64,000 bases of DNA, taken from positions 35,999 through 99,998 of the forward strand of contig JALLOF010000004.1 in the NCBI GenBank assembly GCA_027717595.1, given 5' to 3'. How positions within the stretch are numbered: position 1 is the stretch's first letter; every line of letters begins with the position of its first letter. Positions 45,451-54,163 of this stretch are shown here, one piece after another. This DNA is from Nitrospinae bacterium AH_259_B05_G02_I21. Lineage in GTDB: Bacteria > JADFOP01. The translations under genes and the position numbers were made by a program. The notes below the pieces were generated by a model. That model saw nothing but the letters and a program-made list of their open reading frames with translations. It made no database searches and was not told the DNA's origin.

Positions 45451-46761
45451 ATGACGGAGCGCCACCTCCCGGGCCGCACAGAGCCACGGGCTGAGTCGGC
45501 CCCTGGCCGGACCCTCTTCGCCGCCGACTGGGTCGTGCCCGTCGCCTCGCCCCCCATTCCCGAAGGGGGGGTGCTGGTGGAGGGCCCACGGATCGTCGAG
45601 GTAGGCCGGGCCGAGGACCTCCGGCGGGCCGGCCTCGACGAGATCAGGGAGCTGGCCGGCCACCTGCTTGTGCCGGGCCTGGTGAACGCCCACACCCACC
45701 TGGAGCTCTCCTTCCTTCGAGGCCGACTAAGCCCCGGGATGCCTTTTGATGCGTGGATCGAGGCCATGGTGGGAGCGGTGCGCGGAGCCGATGAGGCGAC
45801 CCTCGCCGAGGCCGCCCGGTCGGGGATGAGGGAGGTCATCTCCAACGGCATCACGGCCGTGGGCGACATCTCCCGCGGCGGTCTTTCCTGCCCGATAATG
45901 GCCGAGGCGGGCCTCAAGGGGACGGTCTTCATCGAGGTTCTCGGGTTCCACCCCGACCAGGAATCGAAGGCCCTGGAGGGGGCGGCCGGGGCGCTGGAGC
46001 GGCTCACCAGCAGGCCCTTTGAGGCCGTTCGCGTTGGGGTTTCCCCGCACGCGCCTTACTCCACCTCGCCGGTGCTCTATCGTGCCTCAGCCGATTTGGC
46101 CCGCCGCCGTGGCCTCCCCCTGGCCGTCCACCTGGCCGAGACCCCCGAGGAGGAACGCTTCACCCAGGAGGGCCGGGGTCCGCTCAGGGACCTGCTCGAG
46201 CGCTTCGGCGTCTGGGACGAAGCCTTTTCCATCCCACGCTGCTCGCCCGTCGCCTACCTCGAGCGGCTGGGAGTGTTAGCCGGGGCGCTCGCCGTCCACT
46301 GCAACACGCTGGACGATGAGGACGACATCGGGCGCCTCCGGAACGCCGGGGGCCGGGTGGTCCTCTGTCCCGGAGGCAACGCCTGGTTCGGCAGGCCCGC
46401 CCGCCATCCCGTGGCTCGGCTGCTCGAGGCCGGTGTGCCCTGCGCGCTCGGGACCGACAGCCTCGCCAGCAACGACCGGCTCGATATGTTGGCCGAGATG
46501 AGCCTCTGCGCCGCCGCCCACCCGGAAATCCCCGCCGAGACGGTCCTCCACATGGCGACCGACTGGGCCGCAGAGGCCCTTGGGCTCGCCGAGGTCTGCG
46601 GTAGCCTCGAGGCCGGAAAGGCCGCCGATCTTGCGGCCCTGCGGCTCCCATCAAGTGGCGTGCAAGAGCCCGTCTCATGGGTCGTAGCCGAAGCGACGGG
46701 CGAAGACGTAGCCCTTGTGCTAATCGATGGAGAGGTGGTGCATCAGGACGGCAGAAGCTAA
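45451..46761 (+). CDS. Amidohydrolase-family deaminase, probably aminodeoxyfutalosine deaminase (MqnX)
   Basis: The 436-residue amidohydrolase has the metal ligands HTHLELSFLRG (HxH, about residue 73), HLAETPEEERF, VHCNTLDDEDD and LGTDSLASND. This is the S-adenosylhomocysteine/chlorohydrolase-like branch that includes MqnX. Its place beside mqnE, mqnA and mqnC supports deamination of aminodeoxyfutalosine, which would let a futalosine hydrolase (MqnB) follow. Other deaminase substrates are possible on sequence alone. Confidence 0.75.
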   Translation: MTERHLPGRTEPRAESAPGRTLFAADWVVPVASPPIPEGGVLVEGPRIVEVGRAEDLRRAGLDEIRELAGHLLVPGLVNAHTHLELSFLRGRLSPGMPFDAWIEAMVGAVRGADEATLAEAARSGMREVISNGITAVGDISRGGLSCPIMAEAGLKGTVFIEVLGFHPDQESKALEGAAGALERLTSRPFEAVRVGVSPHAPYSTSPVLYRASADLARRRGLPLAVHLAETPEEERFTQEGRGPLRDLLERFGVWDEAFSIPRCSPVAYLERLGVLAGALAVHCNTLDDEDDIGRLRNAGGRVVLCPGGNAWFGRPARHPVARLLEAGVPCALGTDSLASNDRLDMLAEMSLCAAAHPEIPAETVLHMATDWAAEALGLAEVCGSLEAGKAADLAALRLPSSGVQEPVSWVVAEATGEDVALVLIDGEVVHQDGRS

Positions 46762-46825
46762 GCTAGGGAGAGGGCGTTGGCAGGGTGACTTGGGGTCAAA
46801 CGACGGGCCCGCAGGTTATATTCCA

Positions 46826-47854
46826 TTACCCAAAGAACACCTCGGCCGAGGCGAAGAGCTCGGGGTCGACCTTTTTTATCTCCCGGAGGGCCTCTTCCAG
46901 AGGGATACCGACGATCTGGCCGCACTGGAGGGCCGCCATCGTGCCCCACTGGCCGGCGTCGGCGAGCTCAACGGCCTTCAGCCCGAAACGGGTCGCAAGG
47001 ACCCGGTCGAAGGCCGTCGGCGTGCCGCCTCTTTGGACGTGGCCTAGGATGGTCACCCGGGTCTCGATACCCGTTCTACGTTCGAGCTCGTCGGCAATGA
47101 CGTTGGAGATGCCCCCAAGCCGCACGTGGCCGAACTCGTCCACCCGGCTGTCCTGGGTCACGAGGTCGCTGTCCTCGCGGGGCTTCACCCCTTCGGCCAC
47201 GACGATGATGGAAAAGTTCCGGCCCCGCTCCTTACGCTTCCTGATGACGTCGCAGACCTCTTCTAAGTCGAAGGGCCGCTCTGGGATGAGGATGCAGTCG
47301 GCCCCTCCGGCGAGGCCCGCCACAGTGGCGATCCACCCGGTGTGGCGGCCCATGACCTCCACGACCATGACCCGGTGGTGGGCCTCGGCAGTGGTGTGAA
47401 GCCGGTCAATGGCCTCGCAGACGATCTGGCAGGCGGTATCGAAGCCGAAGGTCACCTCTGTGGCCCCGATGTCGTTATCGATGGTCTTGGGCACCCCCAC
47501 CACGCCGAAGCCCCGCTCCGCCAGCTTCGCGGCCACCCCCAGGGTGTCATCGCCCCCGACGGCGATGACGCCGTCGAGGCCGAACTTCCGCCAGTGCTCC
47601 TCGAGCCGTTGCACGGACTCCTCGGCGCGGAACGGGTTCGTCCGAGAGGTCCCGAGTATGGTCCCTCCCTTGTGGAGGATGCCGCTTACGGCATGATCCG
47701 TCAGGGGCGAGGCCTCGCCTTCGACGAGGCCGGCCCAACCCCGCTTGATGCCGAGCACGGCGTGGTCGAGCTGGGCCGAACGCTTCACGACGGCCCGGAT
47801 GACCGCGTTGAGGCCGGGGCAATCGCCCCCGCCGGTCAAAATACCGAGGTGCAT
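46826..47854 (-). CDS. Phosphofructokinase, probably diphosphate-dependent
   Basis: The ATG at 47854 (MHLGILTGGGDCPGLNAVIR) is chosen because GGGAGG lies 8 bases before it; the ATG at 47863 leaves no spacing. The 342-residue protein is a PfkA-family enzyme with VGGDDTLGVAAKL and PKTIDNDIGATE. The second Asp of GGDD and the Lys of PKTIDND are the pair that marks pyrophosphate-dependent enzymes, where ATP enzymes usually have Gly at both positions. It would phosphorylate fructose 6-phosphate reversibly. It is the last gene of the galT-glgA-kinase-regulator run. Confidence 0.88.
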   Translation of the reverse strand: MHLGILTGGGDCPGLNAVIRAVVKRSAQLDHAVLGIKRGWAGLVEGEASPLTDHAVSGILHKGGTILGTSRTNPFRAEESVQRLEEHWRKFGLDGVIAVGGDDTLGVAAKLAERGFGVVGVPKTIDNDIGATEVTFGFDTACQIVCEAIDRLHTTAEAHHRVMVVEVMGRHTGWIATVAGLAGGADCILIPERPFDLEEVCDVIRKRKERGRNFSIIVVAEGVKPREDSDLVTQDSRVDEFGHVRLGGISNVIADELERRTGIETRVTILGHVQRGGTPTAFDRVLATRFGLKAVELADAGQWGTMAALQCGQIVGIPLEEALREIKKVDPELFASAEVFFG

Positions 47855-47926
47855 AGCCGTCATCCTCCCCCACCCACCGTGCCAACGGGTGGCGGGTCGC
47901 CTCCTTCCCCTCCTTCGAGCGGGACC

Positions 47927-48283
47927 TCAGTTGGGCGGCAAGACCTTGCGGACCATGGCCTTGAGTTCGTCCATGTCCGCCGACTTCACGACATAGGCGT
48001 CGGAGGCCCACACGCTGAAGTCCTGCTTGTGCTCGCCGTAGGCCGTGACGATGACAACCGGCAGGTCCCGGTCTTGTTCCCGAAGGAGCCGAAGAAATTC
48101 AATCCCGTCGATCCCCGGCATCCGAATATCCAGGGTGATGAGATCGGGCCGTTGAGCTTCGATCTGGGCCATCGCCTCCTCGGCCGAGGCCGCCACGGCC
48201 ACCTCGTATCCCTCCTCGGCGAACTCCTCTTTGTACAGCAGCCGGATGTTCTCTTCATCGTCGACGACAAGAATCCGTTTCAT
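47927..48283 (-). CDS. Single-domain (CheY-like) response regulator
   Basis: The start at 48283 (MKRILVVDDEENIRLL) is preferred. The 118-residue receiver has the acidic pair VVDDEE, phosphoacceptor Asp in LITLDIRMPG (about residue 50), Thr in VVIVTAYGE and Lys in YVVKSADMDEL. There is no output domain. It is encoded right after the GAF-domain histidine kinase (35-bp gap) and likely takes its phosphate; its target is unknown. Confidence 0.92.
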   Translation of the reverse strand: MKRILVVDDEENIRLLYKEEFAEEGYEVAVAASAEEAMAQIEAQRPDLITLDIRMPGIDGIEFLRLLREQDRDLPVVIVTAYGEHKQDFSVWASDAYVVKSADMDELKAMVRKVLPPN

Positions 48284-48318
48284 GACCACCAATCCCCTTT
48301 GAGATGCAGGTTACAGCG

Positions 48319-50712
48319 TTAACGCCCTTTCGCAGGGAGGCGCAAAATAAACGTCACACCCTCGCCTTCGCGGTTGACGACCTCAATCGTCCCGCCGTGG
48401 CCCTCGATGACCCGCTTCGACAGCGCAAGGCCGAGGCCCGTCCCCTCCTCCTTGGTGGTGAAGAACGGATTGAAGATATTCTCGACCTCCTCCTGGGGAA
48501 CTCCACCGCCGGTATCGCTGACCGTGATGACCACCCCCTCGCCGTCGTCTTTAGGCCACGGCTCGGTCTGGACCGTTAGCGTCCCGCCGTTCGGCATAGC
48601 CTGCATGGCATTGGCGAAGAGGTTGATGAAGACCTGTTTGAGCTGTTGGCTGTCGGCCTCGATGGTGGGCGGGTCCGCCGAAAGCTGGACCTCGAGCACA
48701 ATCTTCTTATCCTGAAAGTCCTCACGGTAGATGTCGATCATGTCGCGCACGAGAGTGTCGATGCGGCAGGACTCGAGCGACGGCGGCACCTGCTTGGAGT
48801 AGGCCAGGACGTCCCCAAGCAGCGCCTCGAGGCGGTCCACCTCCCGAATGACGATTGAGGCGTAGTTCTTGTAGGGAAAGTCATCTTCGAGCTTGCGGTG
48901 GAGGCGGCGGGCGAAGCCCCCGATGGTGGCCAGCGGGTTTCGGATCTCGTGGGCCAGGCCGGCCGTCACCTCGCCCAGGGTCGCCATCCGCTCGGTCTCG
49001 ATAAGACGGCTCTGGACGGCGCCCAGCTCGCTGGTCAGCTCCTTGAGATTGTTGAAGAGCAGGAGGTTCTCCATCGCCAGCCCCGCGTGGTTGGCGAAGC
49101 GGGCGACGAAGTCGAGGTCCTCGTCGGTAATGGGTTTGCGGGTAAAGATGTTATCGACGACGATTACCCCCGTGACCCGGTCCTTGGCCGCCAGCGGGAC
49201 GGTGGCGAAGGCGTCGGCCCCAAGCTCTTCCAGGAACTCCTTGTCCACGAGGGAGTCGCTGCGGGCGTCGGTGATATTGAAGGGCCGCCGCTCGCGCACG
49301 GTGAGGCTCAAGACCTCATCGGACCGATCCAGGGGCACGCGAAGGCTCCTTGCCATCTGATCGAAGAGGTTCTCCCGCCCCTCCACCTGGTCGTCGGGAT
49401 CGGTGACCCACTCAAAGAGGCTTCGGCGCTCCTGGGCCAGTCGGCTCCAAATCTCGCCCGCCTCTTGCGCGCTATCGGGCCCCACCCCTCTGGCCCCCAC
49501 CAAGGCGTCGGCCTCCTCGTCCACCATGAGAATCATCGCCCGGTTGAACCCGAAACCATCGCCCAGGGTCACGCAGGATAAGATGATCTGGAGAAGCTTA
49601 CCCAGATTCATGGTAGTCCGCAGGGCGTTGGAGATCTCATAGAGGATCGACAGCTCCCGAATCTTCATCAGCTTCTCGCGGGCCAACCACTCCAGCCGCT
49701 CGTAAATGAAGGCGTTCTCGATCGAGGTGGACGCATGACTGGCGAAGGTGGACAGCAGACGCCGGTCGGCCGCCCTGAAGGGGACCACGCGATCCGTCTC
49801 CGCATCGCGCTTGTCGAAGACCGAGAGGGTCCCGGTGGCCCGGCCCTTGCTGATGATGGGCACACAAAGCATGGTCTGGAAGTCGATGCCCAGAACACCG
49901 GCATACCGAGGGTCGTCCCCAAGGTCGTTCACTATCAACGGCGTGGCCTGGGCCACCACCTCTCCTGTAACCCCCTCGCCGAGCTTGAGCGAGGGAATCT
50001 CTTCGAGCGGCAGGGACAGCCCGTAGGCGGCGTTGACAACGAGCTCATTGCGGTCGAAGTCCACGAGCCGAAGCACGCTAGCCGTCGCGCTGGAAAGCTC
50101 CGCGCTGCTGTGAACAATGAGATTCAAGACCTCGCTTAGGTCGAGGGTGGACGAGAGGGCCTGGCCCACCTCATAGAGGGCCGTAAGCTGGCTCAAGCGC
50201 TGGCGGGCCCGTTGGTAGAGCTGGGCGTGGTGAATGGCGCCGGATATCTGGTGGGCGACGGTCTGGAAGAACTCAACCTCACCGCCACTGTAATCCCGCT
50301 CCTCGAGAGCCTGGAGGTAGATGCATCCGATGGCTTTCTCCTTATCGAGAATGGGCGCACAGAGGATGGACTTATAGCGCTCCTCGCCCGTCTCGGGGAC
50401 GTAGAAGAAGCGCGGGTCCTTCGAGGCGTCCCGCAGGGCGATGGACTGCTTGGTGGCGACCACGGCGCCCGTGATGCCGACCCCCTGCTCGAGGCGGACC
50501 TGCCCTACCGCCTCGGGGTTTAGGCCCTTGGTGGCCTGGAGCACCAGGTCGCCGGTCTCTTCGTCGATGAGCATGATCGAGCAGACATCCGCCTGCAACT
50601 GCTCGCCCAACATCTCGACGATGCCGTCGAGGCGCTCCTGGAGATCCATCGTCGAGTTGGCGATCTTGGCCACCTCGCCGACGATATCAAGTTCCGAGCG
50701 CTTGGTAATCAC
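48319..50712 (-). CDS. Soluble sensor histidine kinase with three GAF domains
   Basis: The 797-residue protein starts at GTG 50712. No membrane segments are visible. Three GAF-type sensor domains lie at about residues 20-165, 185-330 and 355-545. A dimerisation domain follows with the phosphorylated His in GLAHEIRNPLATIGGF (about 585), then an ATPase domain with NLFANAMQAMPNGG, DTGGGVPQEEVENIF, TTKEEGTGLGLALSK. GAF domains bind small molecules or pigments; Cys, Asp or His lyase-type residues for bilins are not obvious. It sits between glgA and its receiver partner, so carbohydrate or energy status is a plausible signal. Confidence 0.92.
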   Translation of the reverse strand: MITKRSELDIVGEVAKIANSTMDLQERLDGIVEMLGEQLQADVCSIMLIDEETGDLVLQATKGLNPEAVGQVRLEQGVGITGAVVATKQSIALRDASKDPRFFYVPETGEERYKSILCAPILDKEKAIGCIYLQALEERDYSGGEVEFFQTVAHQISGAIHHAQLYQRARQRLSQLTALYEVGQALSSTLDLSEVLNLIVHSSAELSSATASVLRLVDFDRNELVVNAAYGLSLPLEEIPSLKLGEGVTGEVVAQATPLIVNDLGDDPRYAGVLGIDFQTMLCVPIISKGRATGTLSVFDKRDAETDRVVPFRAADRRLLSTFASHASTSIENAFIYERLEWLAREKLMKIRELSILYEISNALRTTMNLGKLLQIILSCVTLGDGFGFNRAMILMVDEEADALVGARGVGPDSAQEAGEIWSRLAQERRSLFEWVTDPDDQVEGRENLFDQMARSLRVPLDRSDEVLSLTVRERRPFNITDARSDSLVDKEFLEELGADAFATVPLAAKDRVTGVIVVDNIFTRKPITDEDLDFVARFANHAGLAMENLLLFNNLKELTSELGAVQSRLIETERMATLGEVTAGLAHEIRNPLATIGGFARRLHRKLEDDFPYKNYASIVIREVDRLEALLGDVLAYSKQVPPSLESCRIDTLVRDMIDIYREDFQDKKIVLEVQLSADPPTIEADSQQLKQVFINLFANAMQAMPNGGTLTVQTEPWPKDDGEGVVITVSDTGGGVPQEEVENIFNPFFTTKEEGTGLGLALSKRVIEGHGGTIEVVNREGEGVTFILRLPAKGR

Positions 50713-50725
50713 AAGGAGGTCTTCC

Positions 50726-52201
50726 TCATCGTCCGGCCGCCGCCTGCACCACCGCCCGCCTGTAGAGGGCCTCGTAGGCCCGGGCGGAGGCGTCCCAGGA
50801 GAAATCCTGCGCCATGGCCCGCTCCATCAAGCGTCGCCAGGCCCGCTGGTCAGCGTAGGCCTCGCAGGCCCGCTGGAGAGCCTGCACCATTGCCCGCTCC
50901 GAGTAGGAGCGAAACTTAAATCCCGTGCCCGTATCCCGGGCGGCACTGTAGTTGACGATGGTGTCCTGCAGGCCCCCCGTGGCTCGCACGATGGGTATGG
51001 TGCCGTACTTGAGCGAGTATAGCTGGTTGAGTCCACAGGGTTCATAGCGCGACGGCATAAGAAACATATCGGCGCCCGCCTCAATCCGGTGGGCCAGCCC
51101 TTCGTCGAAAGCCAGCGCGAGCCCAAGCTGCTTCGGATAGCGCTCGGCCACTTCACTAAGGGCCTCGTGGTAGACGGCCTCGCCGCTGCCGAGGATGGCG
51201 AGCTGGAGGCCGAGGGCCATGAGCCTCTCCATCGCCTCGACCACCAGGTCCAAGCCCTTTTGGGCGGCAAGGCGCGAGACGATGCCCACAAGCGGGACGG
51301 TTGCTTTCTCAGGCAGACCCATCTCCCTTTGCAGGGCCTGCTTGCAGACCGCTTTGCCCGAGAGGTCCTCGGGTGAATAGGTGGCCGCCAGGTGTGGGTC
51401 GCCCGCCGGATTCCAGACCCCGTAGTCGATGCCGTTGACGATGCCGAACAGATCGGCCGAGCGGCGGCGAAGCACCCCGTCGAGGCGGTGGCCGAACTCC
51501 TCGGTCTGGATCTCCTTGGCGTAGGTCTCGCTCACGGTGTTCAAGACATCGGCGAACATCAACCCCCCTTTGAGGAAGTTGATTTTGTCGTAGAACTCAA
51601 TCCCGTCGATGGTATAGATCTCCCAGCCGAGGCCCGTCAGGGGCATGTCCAGGTGCCAAAAGAGGCCCTGGTAGCCGAGGTTGTGGACGGAGAAGACCGT
51701 GGCAACTCCGGCCAAGGCCGGATCCTCGCCGTAGACGGTTTTTAGGTACACAGGCGTGAGGCCCGTCTGCCAGTCATTACAGTGGAGCACGTCGGGGTTT
51801 AAGCCGAGGGCCTTTATGGCTTCCACAACCCCCCTGGAGAAAAAGATAAACCGCTCGGCGTTGTCGGGATAGTCGCCCTCGGGTGTGCCGTATAGCGCAG
51901 GGCGGTCGTAATAGGAGGGCTTCTCGATAAAATAGATCGGCACCCCGCCGTCGAGGGCGCCCTCGAGCAGCTCGGCCTGCTCGATCCGCTCAGCTATGGG
52001 GACATCTATGGTCACGCCGAGCCGGCGCAGGCGGTGGCGCTCCACATCGACCATCTGATAGCGGGGCATTATGACAACGACCCGGTGGCCCAGTGCCAGC
52101 AAGGCTTTGGGCAGGGCACCGGCCACATCGGCCAGCCCACCGGTCTTGGCAAAGGGAGCAACCTCGCTGGCGGCGAGACAAATCTTAAGCGGCTCTCCCA
52201 T
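50726..52201 (-). CDS. glgA: Glycogen synthase (ADP-glucose type, GT5)
   Basis: The 491-residue product has the N-terminal ADP-glucose-binding KTGGLADVAGALPKAL (about residues 19-34), HRVVVIMPRYQ, the HNLGYQGLFW segment, and C-terminal GIVSRLAAQKGLDLV and FLMPSRYEPCGLNQLYSL with the catalytic Glu. It extends alpha-1,4 glucan. It starts the storage-carbohydrate part of the minus-strand cluster with galT upstream and the GAF kinase 13 bases downstream. Confidence 0.96.
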   Translation of the reverse strand: MGEPLKICLAASEVAPFAKTGGLADVAGALPKALLALGHRVVVIMPRYQMVDVERHRLRRLGVTIDVPIAERIEQAELLEGALDGGVPIYFIEKPSYYDRPALYGTPEGDYPDNAERFIFFSRGVVEAIKALGLNPDVLHCNDWQTGLTPVYLKTVYGEDPALAGVATVFSVHNLGYQGLFWHLDMPLTGLGWEIYTIDGIEFYDKINFLKGGLMFADVLNTVSETYAKEIQTEEFGHRLDGVLRRRSADLFGIVNGIDYGVWNPAGDPHLAATYSPEDLSGKAVCKQALQREMGLPEKATVPLVGIVSRLAAQKGLDLVVEAMERLMALGLQLAILGSGEAVYHEALSEVAERYPKQLGLALAFDEGLAHRIEAGADMFLMPSRYEPCGLNQLYSLKYGTIPIVRATGGLQDTIVNYSAARDTGTGFKFRSYSERAMVQALQRACEAYADQRAWRRLMERAMAQDFSWDASARAYEALYRRAVVQAAAGR

Positions 52202-52284
52202 CGATTAGCTTCCCCCCCACAGGGACCTGGATGGGTCGAAAGTGTTAGGTGGGCCCGCCTCTCAGAGAGGCGGGCCACCGTGGC

Positions 52285-53283
52285 TTAGTCATTAGCCTCC
52301 CGCAAATACTCGGCGGCTTCCTCAGGAGGAGTCGGATTGATGTAAAACCCGGTGCCCCATTCGAATCCGGCGACCTTGGTCAGCTTGGGGATGATCTCTA
52401 TATGCCAGTGGTAGTATTCCAGGTTGAACGCCGTTACGGGCGATGTGTGGATAATCAAATTATACGGCGGATCAGACAGCACCGTGTCGAGCCGCCGCAT
52501 GGTGTCACGCAGGAGACTCGCCAGATAGTCGAAACCCACCTTCTCGCTGTCCTCGTAGTGGGAGATGTGCATCTTCGGCAGCACCCAGGTCTCGAACGGA
52601 AACCGGCTGGCGAAAGGGGTGAAGGCGATAAAGTTCTTGTTCTCGGTGATGATCCGGCTCTTGCTCATCTGCTCCTGGTGGATGATGTCGCAAAAGATGC
52701 ACCGCTCTTTATTGGCGAAGTGCGCCCTGGAGCCCTCCATCTCCTCGGCCACCCGCTTCGGGATGATGGGAAGGGCGATCATCTGCGTGTGGGGATGCTC
52801 CAGGCTCGCCCCGGCGGCGTCCCCGTGGTTCTTGAACGTCAGGATGTACTTGAACCGCGGATCTTGCTTGAGGTCTTCGATGCGCTCCTTGAAGGCCCAG
52901 AGGACCTCCTCCAGGTTGGCCTGAGACATCGTGGACCAGCTCGCCTCATGGTCGGGGGTTTCGATGATCACCTCGTGAGCCCCTATGCCGCTCATCATGT
53001 CGTACATCCCCTCACCGACCCGGCCCAGATCGCCTTCGACCATGAGCGCCGGAAATTTGTTCGGCACCACTCGGATGCGCCAACCCTCCGAGTTGGGTGC
53101 GGTCTCAGCCGGACGATACGCCAGCACCTCAGCCGGCGTCTTGTCCTCGTTCCCGGCGCAAAACGGGCAAAACCCCCTCTCCTTCGTGGGTTCCGGGGAG
53201 CTGAAGTCGACCGGCCGCTTGCCCCGCTCGGTGGCGATGATCACCCACCGGCCTATGATGGGGTCTCGACGAAGTTCAGGCAT
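52285..53283 (-). CDS. galT: Galactose-1-phosphate uridylyltransferase
   Basis: MPELRRDPIIGRWVIIA at 53283 is the usual family start; the frame opens 10 codons earlier. The 332-residue protein has the zinc-type FCPFCAGNEDKTP, GAHEVIIETPDH, HPHTQMIALP and YYHWHIEIIPKLT in the C-terminal half, where the active-site His would be in the H-x-H motif. It exchanges uridylyl between UDP-glucose and galactose 1-phosphate. In an organism without visible galactose genes it may serve nucleotide-sugar interconversion for the GlgA pathway. Confidence 0.9.
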   Translation of the reverse strand: MPELRRDPIIGRWVIIATERGKRPVDFSSPEPTKERGFCPFCAGNEDKTPAEVLAYRPAETAPNSEGWRIRVVPNKFPALMVEGDLGRVGEGMYDMMSGIGAHEVIIETPDHEASWSTMSQANLEEVLWAFKERIEDLKQDPRFKYILTFKNHGDAAGASLEHPHTQMIALPIIPKRVAEEMEGSRAHFANKERCIFCDIIHQEQMSKSRIITENKNFIAFTPFASRFPFETWVLPKMHISHYEDSEKVGFDYLASLLRDTMRRLDTVLSDPPYNLIIHTSPVTAFNLEYYHWHIEIIPKLTKVAGFEWGTGFYINPTPPEEAAEYLREAND

Positions 53284-53503
53284 CTTGAATCTCCCCCAGC
53301 GAGGGAACGGCAAAAGAGAAAGGACTACTCCTCAGCACCAGGCGACACAAGCCCACAATCGTCTTATCGTCATTCTAGGGAAGTTTAGACAGGACCGTCA
53401 ACGGGAAATATCAGGGCCGTCTAATGGGCTGAAATCCCTTGGTGCCGGACCGCCGATGTGCTAAACTTTCTCGAGTGAGCACTGGCTGACGCCTGGAGGC
53501 CGT

Positions 53504-54163
53504 GTGGCGGGGCAATTTGTCACTCTTGAGGGTGTTGATGGCAGCGGCAAGAGTACTGTTTTGAGCCACCTGGGCCAAGCCCTGGCGGCCCAAGGCTACC
53601 CGGTGGTCCTGACCCGCGAGCCGGGAGGGACCGACATCGGGCGGGCCATCCGGGCGGTGCTTCTTGATGTGGAATCGACCGGCATGAGCCCGCTGTGTGA
53701 GGCGATGCTCTATGCCGCCGATAGGGCCCAGCACGTCGCCGAGGTCATCCGGCCGGCGCTGGAGGCGGGAAATCTGGTCCTCTGCGACCGGTTTACAGAC
53801 TCCACGCTTGCCTACCAAAGCTTCGGTCGCGGTCTGGAGAGGGCATGGGTGGAGCAGCTGTGCGAAGTGGCCGCAGACGGGCTCGTGCCCGACAAGACCC
53901 TGTTGCTCGACCTTCCCGTGGAGGAGGGGTTTAGGCGCTTGGCTCACCGGCGGGCCACCCAGGATGAGGGCCGCCGCGAGGCCCGCCTCGATGAAGAGAC
54001 TATCGCTTTCCACCGCCGGGTGTACGCCGGCTATCGAGCGCTCGCCGAGGCCAGCCCGGATCGGTTCGTAATCGTCAACGCCTCTCGCCCCGTGGAGGAG
54101 GTGGTGCGGGCCTGCCTCGAGGTCCTCGCCCCCCTTCTGGCGTCCGTGGGGGCCGCCTCGTGA
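53504..54163 (+). CDS. tmk: Thymidylate kinase
   Basis: GTG 53504. The 219-residue product carries the P-loop GVDGSGKSTVL at residues about 10-20, the TREPGGT motif, CDRFTDSTLAYQ, and a LID with RRATQDEGRREARLDEE. It phosphorylates dTMP to dTDP. Its stop overlaps the holB start (GTGA). Confidence 0.95.
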   Translation: MAGQFVTLEGVDGSGKSTVLSHLGQALAAQGYPVVLTREPGGTDIGRAIRAVLLDVESTGMSPLCEAMLYAADRAQHVAEVIRPALEAGNLVLCDRFTDSTLAYQSFGRGLERAWVEQLCEVAADGLVPDKTLLLDLPVEEGFRRLAHRRATQDEGRREARLDEETIAFHRRVYAGYRALAEASPDRFVIVNASRPVEEVVRACLEVLAPLLASVGAAS

